The translations under genes were made by a program, and so were the position numbers. Below are positions 1 to 6,221 of a stretch of 10,992 bases of DNA, one piece after another; the stretch's first letter is position 1, and each line of letters opens with the position of its first letter. Source of the stretch: Flavobacteriaceae bacterium UBA7433 (lineage in GTDB: Bacteria > Bacteroidota > Bacteroidia > Flavobacteriales > Flavobacteriaceae); the NCBI GenBank assembly GCA_002477565.1, contig DLQL01000011.1, positions 1 through 10,992 on the forward strand, written 5' to 3'. A model generated the notes under the pieces. That model saw only the letters and a list, made by a program, of their open reading frames with translations. It was not told where the DNA came from and ran no database searches.

Positions 1-66
1 TTGAATTTTTTGTTTCCAAGCTGCAGGTGTTATTTTATCAAATTCATCAAAAGAGAAGGTATCCAT
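1..66 (-). CDS. mutA: Methylmalonyl-CoA mutase small (beta) subunit, N-terminal 22 codons only
   Basis: Partial gene running off the left edge; only the first 22 codons are visible. The ATG follows the stop codon of the upstream septum-initiator gene directly, with no base between them. The reading begins M-D-T-F-S-F-D-E-F-D-K and continues with A-A-W-K-Q-K-I-Q. This resembles the start of flavobacterial methylmalonyl-CoA mutase small subunits, which open with a short Asp/Phe stretch followed by a W-K-Q-K-I-Q block. The identification also rests on gene order, since udk, a DivIC-like gene and the mutase subunit are commonly found together in flavobacteria. The full enzyme would pair with the B12-binding large subunit to interconvert methylmalonyl-CoA and succinyl-CoA. 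With so few residues, the call is an inference from a short match plus synteny. Confidence 0.6.
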   Translation of the reverse strand, partial: MDTFSFDEFDKITPAAWKQKIQ

Positions 67-381
67 CTATTTTTTTAAGGTATCAATTTCTATAATATAT
101 ATATCTTCATTTTTCTTTTTCATCAAATATTTTTCTCTAGCAAATCGTTCTAACTGAAGAGAATCTTGCAATTCTTTAATCGTTTTTTTGTCTTTGCCTA
201 TTTCTTTTTTATAAAAGGTGATGGTATTTTTTAGTTCTTTAATTTCTTTGTCAAATTCTCTGTTGAGTTGCACATTACTATCAAAGAAAAACATCCATAT
301 TAAAAATATAGCTAGTATAAAAATATAAAAATTTGTCAGAAATTTAAATAGCTTATTTTCTTTTATTTTTTTTAAAAACAT
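67..381 (-). CDS. Septum formation initiator family protein (DivIC/FtsB-like)
   Basis: Small bitopic cell-division protein of 104 residues, the usual size for the family. A short basic cytoplasmic tail (residues 1-13) precedes one membrane segment (about 14-33, rich in Phe, Ile and Leu). A charged heptad-like coiled coil follows (about 38-77), then the block E-R-F-A-R-E-K-Y-L-M-K-K (78-89) and N-E-D-I-Y-I-I (91-97). The (E)-x-F-A-R-E-x-Y-x-M-K-K block is the hallmark of the DivIC/FtsB group, whose members join the FtsL/FtsQ-type subcomplex of the divisome. It lies 3 bases after udk and abuts the mutase gene, so the three are probably co-transcribed although their functions are unrelated. The gene is very AT-rich, with long A/T runs. 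The family call is secure; the exact orthologue name is not. Confidence 0.88.
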   Translation of the reverse strand: MFLKKIKENKLFKFLTNFYIFILAIFLIWMFFFDSNVQLNREFDKEIKELKNTITFYKKEIGKDKKTIKELQDSLQLERFAREKYLMKKKNEDIYIIEIDTLKK

Positions 382-384
382 AGT

Positions 385-990
385 TTAAAGACGTTCACTA
401 ATTACAGTTCTAACGATATCTATGGCAACAGTATTATATCGATCATTTGGAATAATAATATCTGCAAAATTTTTAGTGGGTTCAATAAATTGTTGATGCA
501 TCGGTTTTAAAGTGTTTTGATACCTACTTAACACTTCTTCAATATCCCTTCCTCTTTCTGTAATATCTCTTCTTACTCTTCGAATCAATCTTTCATCAGC
601 ATCTGCATGAACAAATATTTTAATATCAAATAGGTCTAATAATTCTTTGCTATTAAAAATTAATATACCTTCTACGATCACTACTTTTCTTGGGTGGGTT
701 TTGATGGTGTCTTTTGTCCTATTATGGGTAACAAAAGAATATACCGGTTGTTCGATGATTTCACCCGCTCTGAGAGCTGCTATGTGTTTGTTTAATAAAT
801 CGAAGTCAATAGCTCTTGGATGATCAAAATTAATTTTAGTTCTTTCTTCATAAGAAAGATTGTCTGTTGCCTTGTAATATGAATCTTGAGAAATGACACA
901 AACTTCATCTTCAGGAAGTTCATTTATAATCTGATTAACAACAGTTGTTTTTCCACTTCCAGTACCACCAGCGATTCCAATTACGAGCAT
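385..990 (-). CDS. udk: Uridine kinase
   Basis: Phosphorylates uridine and cytidine to UMP and CMP in pyrimidine salvage; cytoplasmic. The 201-residue length fits bacterial Udk. The P-loop G-I-A-G-G-T-G-S-G-K-T-T is at residues 5-16. The S-Q-D-S-Y-Y-K block at 34-40 carries the family's catalytic Asp (D36). N-F-D-H-P at 54-58 belongs to the nucleoside-binding part. R-R-D-I-T-E-R-G-R at 140-148 is the Arg-rich lid, and F-I-E-P-T-K (168-173) is also conserved in the family. The ATG lies directly before the P-loop strand, as in homologues, and no earlier in-frame start is needed. It heads the udk / septum-initiator / mutase cluster, served by the promoter about 35-70 bases upstream. Confidence 0.96.
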   Translation of the reverse strand: MLVIGIAGGTGSGKTTVVNQIINELPEDEVCVISQDSYYKATDNLSYEERTKINFDHPRAIDFDLLNKHIAALRAGEIIEQPVYSFVTHNRTKDTIKTHPRKVVIVEGILIFNSKELLDLFDIKIFVHADADERLIRRVRRDITERGRDIEEVLSRYQNTLKPMHQQFIEPTKNFADIIIPNDRYNTVAIDIVRTVISERL

Positions 991-1025
991 CTTCTAAGAT
1001 TATTAATTTGATAAATAATTGGAAA

Positions 1026-1059
1026 CAAATTTAGCAAAATAATAATGGAGTGAACGCAA
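1026..1059 (-). promoter_or_regulatory. Promoter of the udk cluster
   Basis: On the minus strand, TAAATTTG (1026-1033) is an exact match to the Bacteroidota -7 element TAnnTTTG. A TTG lies 23 bases further upstream (1057-1059), slightly beyond the usual distance for the -33 element. Transcription would begin near 1019, leaving a 5' leader of about 30 nt before the udk ATG. The TTG falls within the U-run of the tRNA terminator, so the two signals are interlocked. Assigned from the consensus only. Confidence 0.6.
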
Positions 1060-1090
1060 AAAAGAGTTCTTTCAAAGAAAGAACTCTTTT
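1058..1090 (-). terminator. Intrinsic terminator of the tRNA-Thr gene
   Basis: A perfect 10-bp inverted repeat GAGTTCTTTC / GAAAGAACTC (1064-1073 and 1077-1086) has a 3-base loop. It is flanked by A4 and T4, which can extend the stem to 14 bp. On the minus strand it ends in a run of six T (1058-1063). It begins immediately after the tRNA acceptor end, so it should end tRNA-Thr transcription before udk. Because the A/T flanks are symmetric it could work weakly in the other direction too, but no plus-strand gene reads into it. Confidence 0.85.
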
Positions 1091-1092
1091 GG

Positions 1093-1166
1093 AGCCGATG
1101 GAGGGACTCGAACCCACGACCTGCTGATTACAAATCAGCTGCTCTAGCCAGCTGAGCTACATCGGC
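1093..1166 (-). tRNA. tRNA-Thr, anticodon UGU (reads ACA)
   Basis: A full cloverleaf can be folded on the minus strand. The acceptor stem is GCCGATG / CATCGGC (1160-1166 with 1094-1100). The D-arm is GCTC...GAGC. The anticodon stem GCTGA / TCAGC encloses the loop TTTGTAA, whose central triplet is TGT. The T-arm carries the TTCGAGT loop. The discriminator base is T (1093), followed in the genome by CCA (1092-1090), so CCA appears to be encoded; the last A could instead be the first base of the terminator's A-run. One oddity is that the T-stem GTGGG / CCCTC contains a U-U mismatch at its second pair. The 74-nt body has its own promoter upstream and a strong terminator just downstream, so it is a single-gene transcription unit. 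Confidence 0.96.
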
Positions 1167-1197
1167 TTTTGTAGTCTGTATCTTTCTTAGAGACGGG

Positions 1198-1228
1198 CAA
1201 ATGTATCTATTTTAGATGTATTACACAA
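1198..1228 (-). promoter_or_regulatory. Promoter of tRNA-Thr
   Basis: On the minus strand, TTG (1226-1228) is followed after 20 bases by TACATTTG (1198-1205). This fits both elements and the spacing of the Bacteroidota housekeeping promoter TTG-N(about 20)-TAnnTTTG. The start would lie near 1191, giving a leader of about 25 nt before the mature tRNA 5' end at 1166. It is the best-spaced promoter match in the window. Confidence 0.72.
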
Positions 1229-1312
1229 TGAAAATATCAGAATATATTTGTTTTTTTTGAGGTTTGTTTTGTGGGTATTTCAAGGGGGTTAATGGGATTT
1301 TTCAAATTACAT

Positions 1313-1347
1313 AAAAAAAACAGCAACTATAAAAGTTGCTGTTTTTT
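1313..1347 (-). terminator. Terminator of the barrel/lipoprotein operon
   Basis: CAGCAACT (1321-1328) and AGTTGCTG (1334-1341) form a perfect 8-bp stem around a 5-base loop. A run of A on the left and T on the right can extend the stem. On the minus strand the hairpin ends in eight T (1313-1320). It lies about 37 bases past the stop codon of the 521-residue lipoprotein gene and upstream of the tRNA promoter, so it separates the two units. The T-run on the plus side makes it nearly symmetric. Confidence 0.85.
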
Positions 1348-1383
1348 ACAAATGCTTTATAAAATTGTCTGTTGCATGTCTAC

Positions 1384-2949
1384 TTAGATTTCGGCTTCAA
1401 TTTCAACACAGATTTCATCTAGGTCGTAACTGTCGATCAATTCTTCAATTTCACTACCCAAGATTGCTTCTGTAGTTCTAGTTATTTCGTAAAAGAATTG
1501 GAATTGGTAGTCTGTGTTAGGGTCCAATTTAGGAGAACTGTTCAGTTCACCAGCAACTGCCTTTCCATATGGATAGAACGTATTTTCACCAATCGATTTG
1601 TAGTAGATAGGTGTCTCATCTAAGGCAATACTAACGGAAGGGCACGTAATGCCCATCGGAATGACATAAGATGCAGTTTCTGTAACACCCAATTCAAAAG
1701 TTGGATAAACCATACCACATATGATTTCTTGATTCAAAACATCTTTCCCTTTGTTGATGACAGTTAAGCTGTAAATACGGTCATTTTTTGGATGGAATTG
1801 AATTGTGGTTTCTTCTCCATTGAACAAAGTAACATTCGAAGAACTTTTGATGTTTCCGTCTTCTTTTAATGTAATTCGATATACATCAGCCGCCATATTA
1901 TTGGAGAAAGTCAAAGTTGTAAGGTCTTCTGAACAAAATGCAGATTGGTAAATTTTGATAGCAATAAAATACAAACCATTTAAAAATGCTTCAAATTGCA
2001 ATTGCGTAAATGCATTGCTCCCGACTGACCTGTTTGCTACATTGCCCACTAAACTGGGAATAGGAATTGCTGTGTTACTTCCTTTTTCAACGAAAAACAC
2101 TTGGTATTCTTGTCCGTCGTCTGGAACGAAAACGTTCACTTTTGCAGGTGTATTTTCAGAAATGTTTACAGGGGTTCCGTCTAGTGTTGTGTCAACCGAA
2201 ATTACCGAAAAGGGATCTAAGGTAGCTTCTTCATCATCCCTGCTTGCCGGTATTGTAATTTCTTCAATTTCTTCTGTTGCACTGTAACCGGTTTGTTCAT
2301 CTACGATTTGTGTTTGGAGTTCATAAGTTTCTATGTTCATAACAAGATTACTTCCTTCCACAGGTTCTCCATTGTTGTCTTCAAACGAAGAGCCTGCTTC
2401 TAGTACGATTTTTGCTAATTCTTCGGTTTCGTCAGAGGACGTTATAGATACTTCAATATCAGTTGTTGTTTCGTCATCAGAAAGTGCTCCTGTTTCTTCT
2501 ACAATCTGAATGGTTTTAGGCAAATCATCAATTTTCAATAGGTTGATATTGATGCTTTCAGAGCCCGAACCGTCAAAGGTCAATATTTTTGTTTTGGACA
2601 GGTAACCTTCTGCTTCCACTTTTACAGAAGCATGGATTGGATTTTCAGGACTTGGTTCCATTCCTTTTTTCAACCCAATCACAATTTTACCTTGGTCAAA
2701 CTTAAAACTTGAAGATCCGTCTGAGGTATAAATATTTGAAGCAGCATCTCCAGAGATAGACATTTTAATGTCACTAGTCACTGGATTACTGTTGGTAGCG
2801 TTGTTGATTTGGATTTCCTTTTTATTGTCGACAGCATCAGGTGTCACAGTAATTCTAAAGTCATCTTTCAAGCTCGTAATTTTGTCTATATCACAAGATG
2901 TGATTCCCATGAATAGAAGGGTACAGATTAATTTGTTGATTATTTTCAT
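1384..2949 (-). CDS. Surface or periplasmic lipoprotein of unknown function, 521 aa
   Basis: The first 19 residues form a lipoprotein signal: basic start (M-K-I-I-N-K), hydrophobic stretch 7-16, and lipobox I-T-S-C with Cys19 as the lipidated residue. D-I-D-K follows. Acidic residues just after the Cys are typical of Bacteroidota surface-export signals, so surface exposure is possible but not shown. The mature part is strongly acidic and predicted mostly beta. Residues 30-150 look like an Ig-like or carboxypeptidase-regulatory-like fold (V-x-V-E-A-E-G-Y-L at about 110-118). The middle (150-260) is rich in Glu, Asp, Ser and Thr. The C-terminal half holds several Cys (C339, C413, C438, C514) that could form disulfides. 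I see no catalytic motif. It is the second gene of an operon, 16 bases after a beta-barrel gene, and is followed by a terminator. The protein family is not recognised; lipoprotein status is well supported. Confidence 0.8.
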   Translation of the reverse strand: MKIINKLICTLLFMGITSCDIDKITSLKDDFRITVTPDAVDNKKEIQINNATNSNPVTSDIKMSISGDAASNIYTSDGSSSFKFDQGKIVIGLKKGMEPSPENPIHASVKVEAEGYLSKTKILTFDGSGSESININLLKIDDLPKTIQIVEETGALSDDETTTDIEVSITSSDETEELAKIVLEAGSSFEDNNGEPVEGSNLVMNIETYELQTQIVDEQTGYSATEEIEEITIPASRDDEEATLDPFSVISVDTTLDGTPVNISENTPAKVNVFVPDDGQEYQVFFVEKGSNTAIPIPSLVGNVANRSVGSNAFTQLQFEAFLNGLYFIAIKIYQSAFCSEDLTTLTFSNNMAADVYRITLKEDGNIKSSSNVTLFNGEETTIQFHPKNDRIYSLTVINKGKDVLNQEIICGMVYPTFELGVTETASYVIPMGITCPSVSIALDETPIYYKSIGENTFYPYGKAVAGELNSSPKLDPNTDYQFQFFYEITRTTEAILGSEIEELIDSYDLDEICVEIEAEI

Positions 2950-2965
2950 GATTTTTGGGTATTGA

Positions 2966-3643
2966 TTAGATAGAATAGGATAGTCTTAGAGAGAGATAGG
3001 GTCTGTATTTTAATTCAGAAAAGCTATCTTCTAGTAAGCTCTCTTGGTTTTTGGTATTTTCGATGATTCCAGTAGCATCCAATGACACCTCAGGAGCCCC
3101 AGAAAAGTAGGTACCTAATTCCACAGCAAAACCGAATTTTGAATTGGGTACGGCACGTCCAAAAGCAATCCCTGCATAAGGAGAGATTTGTTGCCATTTG
3201 TTGTCAATGGTAATTTCACCAACTTGATCAGATGTAAAATCTACTTCTCCTATGGTCACTTTTTCATCGAAAGAAAGATTGATATTCAGGGAGTTGTCGG
3301 TAAAATAACCCACACCTCCAATGAGTCGAAAAGCAGTGTTGAAAGGGTAATAGCTAAATACAATATCGATGTTTTTAAAATCAACTGTTGCATCGATTAA
3401 TACATTTTGTCCGTCGACTTCTTCTTCTAGTTCTTCCACGGAATAGGCAAGCATGTTGAACCGAGAGGAGATAGAAAAACGGTTGTTGATCTTGTAAGAG
3501 TAATCGAGTGCGAATCCAGAACCAGCGCCTAGACCTATGGCGTGTTTGTTGGATGAAGTGGGCGCTGCTTGTTCTTGTGTTTTTTGGGCGGTCATTCCGA
3601 ATGACAATGTCAATAAGAATAATAGGATCAAATGTTTTTTCAT
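2966..3643 (-). CDS. Small outer-membrane beta-barrel protein, 225 aa
   Basis: A signal peptide covers residues 1-20 (M-K-K, then a Leu/Phe-rich core, ending G-M-T-A-Q). Alternating hydrophobic/polar strands fill the rest: 35-50 (A-I-G-L-G-A-G-S-G-F-A-L-D-Y-S-Y), 55-68, 84-99, 103-114 (I-G-G-V-G-Y-F), 154-163 (P-Y-A-G-I-A-F-G) and 169-182. The last strand (213-225) ends L-R-L-S-Y-S-I. The block P-Y-x-G-I-A-F-G-R, then a strand ending Y-F-S-G-A-P-E-V-S-L (179-188), resembles small 8-stranded outer-membrane barrels. A charged loop occupies about 69-80. It is the first gene of a two-gene operon with the lipoprotein, under its own promoter in the divergent region, so the two products may form an outer-membrane pair. 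The specific function is unknown; the fold class is likely. Confidence 0.82.
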   Translation of the reverse strand: MKKHLILLFLLTLSFGMTAQKTQEQAAPTSSNKHAIGLGAGSGFALDYSYKINNRFSISSRFNMLAYSVEELEEEVDGQNVLIDATVDFKNIDIVFSYYPFNTAFRLIGGVGYFTDNSLNINLSFDEKVTIGEVDFTSDQVGEITIDNKWQQISPYAGIAFGRAVPNSKFGFAVELGTYFSGAPEVSLDATGIIENTKNQESLLEDSFSELKYRPYLSLRLSYSI

Positions 3644-3716
3644 GTCAAGTCTTTTAGGGTAAAAGGGTTAGTACTTAATATTTTCTAAGGGTTAAACAAA
3701 AAGGCTGAAAATCCTA

Positions 3717-3749
3717 CAAAAATAGGCTTGTGAAAAAAACAGAAAACAA
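3717..3749 (-). promoter_or_regulatory. Promoter of the barrel/lipoprotein operon
   Basis: On the minus strand, TATTTTTG (3717-3724) matches TAnnTTTG, with TTG (3747-3749) 22 bases upstream. The predicted start near 3710 gives an AT-rich leader of about 67 nt before the barrel ATG. Assigned from the consensus only, in a very AT-rich region where chance matches are more likely. Confidence 0.5.
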
Positions 3750-3839
3750 GGATGTGTTTTACAGAGTTGAAGCATCGATTTTGAGGAGATTAAGGTTTTT
3801 ATTTAATGTAAGGTAATAATTTTTTTTAACTTTTGGTTC

Positions 3840-3857
3840 TTAAATTCTAGAACTTAA
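3840..3857. promoter_or_regulatory. Imperfect palindrome, possible operator upstream of mvaA
   Basis: An 18-bp inverted repeat, TTAAaTTCTAGAAcTTAA, pairs in 8 of 9 positions around the perfect core TTCTAGAA (3845-3852). It ends 21 bases before the -7 box of the mvaA promoter, so its right arm sits where a -33 element would be. That is a sensible place for a transcription-factor dimer to control mvaA. No regulator gene is next to it. AT-rich palindromes arise by chance, so this is a candidate only. Confidence 0.35.
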
Positions 3858-3878
3858 TAAATTGTGAAAAGGAAAAAG

Positions 3879-3886
3879 TACCTTTG
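3879..3886 (+). promoter_or_regulatory. -7 element of the mvaA operon promoter
   Basis: TACCTTTG matches TAnnTTTG and lies 30 bases before the mvaA ATG, predicting a short leader of about 24 nt. No well-spaced TTG is present: one at 3862-3864 is only 14 bases away, and the usual -33 position lies in the palindrome at 3840-3857. The promoter may therefore be weak or activator-dependent. The rest of the 273-base divergent region (3644-3916) holds the opposing promoter and otherwise only AT-rich sequence without a supported gene. Confidence 0.55.
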
Positions 3887-3916
3887 CGTGTAGTAAATCA
3901 GTTTTTTTGAATCTAT

Positions 3917-5197
3917 ATGGACAGAAATATTTCGGGGTTTTCAAAGCTCTCAAAAGAAAAAAAAATAGAGTGGTTGGCTTCTAATTACTTTGAAAATCAA
4001 CACCTTACAAAAGAAACGTTGCAGCGTTATTGGAACACAGATGCACAATTGCAACAACTGCACGACGATTTTATTGAGAATACTATTTCTAATTTTTACC
4101 TTCCTTACGGAGTAGCACCCAATTTTTTGATCAATGATCGAGAATACACCATCCCCATGGTTCTTGAAGAAAGTTCCGTAGTTGCTGCAGCTTCCTTGGT
4201 GGCTAAGTTTTGGCGTTCACGTGGCGGCTTTCGAGCCACCGTATTGGGAACTGTAAAAATCGGGCAAGTGCATTTTATGTACCGAGGAGATTCCAAAACA
4301 TTGCAAACTTATTTTGAACACTGCAAACCAAATCTCCTCAAAGCTACAGAAGGACTCACTAAAAACATGCGCAAAAGAGGCGGCGGTATTTTGGACATCG
4401 AACTGCGCTCCAAAACAGATCAATTGGCCAATTACTTCCAACTGCACGTGACCTTTGACACCAAAGATTCCATGGGAGCCAACTTTATCAACTCTTGTTT
4501 GGAAACCATCGCTTCCACTTTTGAAAGAGAAGACATACAGGTTGTGATGAGCATCTTGTCCAACTACGTCCCGGAATGCTTGGTCAAAGCAGAAGTTTCC
4601 TGTCCGCTTACAGATTTGGTACCTGATAGTGACCCAGAAACAGCCCTTGCCTATGCCTTAAAATTTAAAAATGCGGTAGACATTGCCAATGTGGAACCCC
4701 ACAGAGCGGTGACCCACAACAAAGGAATTATGAACGGTATTGACGCCTTGGTTTTGGCGACCGGCAATGATTTTAGAGCCATCGAGGCCTGTGCCCATGC
4801 TTATGCCTCAAAAGACGGTAGTTACAAAAGTTTGACTCACTGCGAAGTCAAAGACGGCCACTTTCGGTTTTGGATAGAGCTGCCCCTTGCATTGGGGACT
4901 GTTGGGGGTTTGACTTCCTTGCATCCGTTGGCCAAATTCTCGTTGCAACTCTTGCAAAACCCTTCTGCAGAAGCGTTGATGGAAATCATTGCTGTGGCGG
5001 GTTTGGCACAGAATTTTGCGGCTTTGAGGGCATTGACCACCACAGGAATTCAGAAGGGACATATGAAAATGCACCTGATGAACATTCTCAACCAACTGGG
5101 AGCCAACGAGAAACAAAAAGAAAAACTCGTCACTCATTTCAAGGACCAACCAGTATCCCACAGTGCCGTTCAGGAAATGTATCAAAAATTGGAATAA
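3917..5197 (+). CDS. mvaA: Hydroxymethylglutaryl-CoA reductase, class II
   Basis: Reduces HMG-CoA to mevalonate with NAD(P)H, the committed step of the mevalonate route to isoprenoids; soluble. The 426-residue length and lack of membrane segments fit the bacterial class II enzyme. By comparison with the Pseudomonas mevalonii enzyme, the catalytic residues are all present: Glu85 in V-L-E-E-S-S (82-87), Lys269 in H-N-K-G (267-270), Asp285 in A-T-G-N-D-F-R-A (281-288), and His382 in G-I-Q-K-G-H-M (377-383). The cofactor motif D-S-M-G-A-N (184-189) and the substrate block E-N-T-I-S-N-F-Y-L-P-Y-G-V-A (54-67) are also there. Automatic annotation often labels this class 'degradative', but the adjacent GHMP kinase argues for a biosynthetic role. 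It is the first gene of a plus-strand operon. The ATG is the first in frame and follows an AT-rich leader without a Shine-Dalgarno site. Confidence 0.96.
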   Translation: MDRNISGFSKLSKEKKIEWLASNYFENQHLTKETLQRYWNTDAQLQQLHDDFIENTISNFYLPYGVAPNFLINDREYTIPMVLEESSVVAAASLVAKFWRSRGGFRATVLGTVKIGQVHFMYRGDSKTLQTYFEHCKPNLLKATEGLTKNMRKRGGGILDIELRSKTDQLANYFQLHVTFDTKDSMGANFINSCLETIASTFEREDIQVVMSILSNYVPECLVKAEVSCPLTDLVPDSDPETALAYALKFKNAVDIANVEPHRAVTHNKGIMNGIDALVLATGNDFRAIEACAHAYASKDGSYKSLTHCEVKDGHFRFWIELPLALGTVGGLTSLHPLAKFSLQLLQNPSAEALMEIIAVAGLAQNFAALRALTTTGIQKGHMKMHLMNILNQLGANEKQKEKLVTHFKDQPVSHSAVQEMYQKLE

Positions 5198-5205
5198 AAC
5201 AACAG

Positions 5206-5211
5206 AAGGAG
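5206..5211 (+). promoter_or_regulatory. Shine-Dalgarno-like AAGGAG before an upstream ATG
   Basis: AAGGAG stands 4 bases before an in-frame ATG at 5216, which would add 20 residues to the GHMP kinase. No other gene in the window has such a site, and Bacteroidota rarely rely on them. It either supports the longer start or is a chance purine run. It matters only because it bears on the start choice of the next gene. Confidence 0.25.
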
Positions 5212-5275
5212 AAATATGCCCTTCCATTCTGAATTCAACATTTTATCCACTCAAAAAAGATTTAAAATTTATTTT

Positions 5276-6181
5276 ATGGAGTCACAAAGCTATTACAGCA
5301 ACGGTAAATTGTTGATTACTGGAGAATACGCAGTCTTAGAAGGTGCTTTGTCTTTGGCGTTGCCCACGAAATTTGGACAAGAATTGAACGTCTTTCAAAC
5401 AAAGCAGTCCAGTTTGGTATGGGAAAGTTTTACCCATACAGGAGCTTGTTGGTTTCAAACAAAATTTGACTTGAATCAGTTGGCATCGCCTTCTGAAGAC
5501 CCGATTGAAAATGCCTTGAAACAAATTCTTTTCGCTGCCCAAAAAATAAACCCTTCTTTTTTGAAGGAGCCATCAGGAGTGAAGGTGCAGACCCGTCTCA
5601 GTTTTCCGAATAATTGGGGGCTAGGAACGTCGTCTACCTTGATCAACAACATCGCTGCCTGGGCCAAAGTAGATGCTTTTGAATTGTTGCAAAATTCTTT
5701 TGGAGGCAGTGGTTATGACATCGCATGTGCACAAGAAAACACACCGATTCATTACCAAAGAGCGGGGGGGACTCAAAAAGCAACGCCTATTTCTTTTGAA
5801 CCTACTTTTTCTGAGCACCTGTACTTTGTTTATCTGAATCAAAAGCAAGACAGCAAAGAAGGGATCCGTTTGTACAAATCCATGGCAAAGGGAAAAGAAA
5901 CACTCTGTGTTGAAATCTCTGAAATCACCAAAAAAATTAGCAAAGCGACAACATTGAATGAGTTTGAAACCCTTCTGACTTTTCATGAACAATTGATTGC
6001 AAAGGCCTTGCGGCTCACTCCTGTCAAAGAACGGCTATTTGGCGATTACTTAGGTGCTGTCAAAAGTTTGGGCGCCTGGGGAGGCGATTTTGTTTTGGCA
6101 ACAGGTGACAAAACAACCCCTGCCTACTTCAAGGAGAAAGGTTACAGTACGGTTTTGACCTACAAAGAAATGATTTTGTAA
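5276..6181 (+). CDS. GHMP kinase of the GYDIA family, likely mevalonate-pathway kinase
   Basis: ATP-dependent small-molecule kinase of the GHMP superfamily (galactokinase, homoserine kinase, mevalonate and phosphomevalonate kinases), 301 residues from this start. Motif 1 is N-G-K-L-L-I-T-G-E-Y-A-V-L-E-G (9-23). The ATP-binding motif 2 is W-G-L-G-T-S-S-T-L (114-122). G-G-S-G-Y-D-I-A (143-150) names the family and supplies the probable catalytic Asp (D148). The C-terminal Gly-rich motif 3 is L-G-A-W-G-G-D-F-V-L-A (265-275). I chose the ATG at 5276 because homologues start just before the Y-S-N-G-K strand. A longer in-frame start at 5216 has a Shine-Dalgarno-like site but adds 20 residues (M-P-F-H-S-E-F-N...) unlike the family. 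Position right after mvaA suggests phosphorylation of mevalonate or phosphomevalonate; the substrate is an inference. Confidence 0.88.
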   Translation: MESQSYYSNGKLLITGEYAVLEGALSLALPTKFGQELNVFQTKQSSLVWESFTHTGACWFQTKFDLNQLASPSEDPIENALKQILFAAQKINPSFLKEPSGVKVQTRLSFPNNWGLGTSSTLINNIAAWAKVDAFELLQNSFGGSGYDIACAQENTPIHYQRAGGTQKATPISFEPTFSEHLYFVYLNQKQDSKEGIRLYKSMAKGKETLCVEISEITKKISKATTLNEFETLLTFHEQLIAKALRLTPVKERLFGDYLGAVKSLGAWGGDFVLATGDKTTPAYFKEKGYSTVLTYKEMIL

Positions 6182-6221
6182 ACAACATTTTTAAATAAAG
6201 CGCCACATATCAAAACACAAC

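Noticed and set aside
1229..1312. Possible small RNA or extra gene between the tRNA promoter and the lipoprotein operon terminator
   Set aside because: AT-rich with G- and T-runs but no open frame, no further TAnnTTTG match with proper spacing, and no stable hairpin.
1955..2287. 110-codon plus-strand open frame opposite the lipoprotein gene
   Set aside because: Its Ser/Thr/Val-rich translation is the complement of the acidic lipoprotein coding sequence; no start signals or recognisable domain.
4808..5232. Open frames of 139, 68 and 120 codons overlapping the 3' part of mvaA on both strands
   Set aside because: They lie inside the well-supported HMG-CoA reductase gene, show no domain or signal features, and are explained by the lower stop-codon density of this less AT-rich gene.
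5621..5992. 123-codon minus-strand open frame opposite the GHMP kinase
   Set aside because: Antisense shadow of a gene with clear kinase motifs; the translation is Cys/Phe-rich, low in family-like pattern, and has no promoter.
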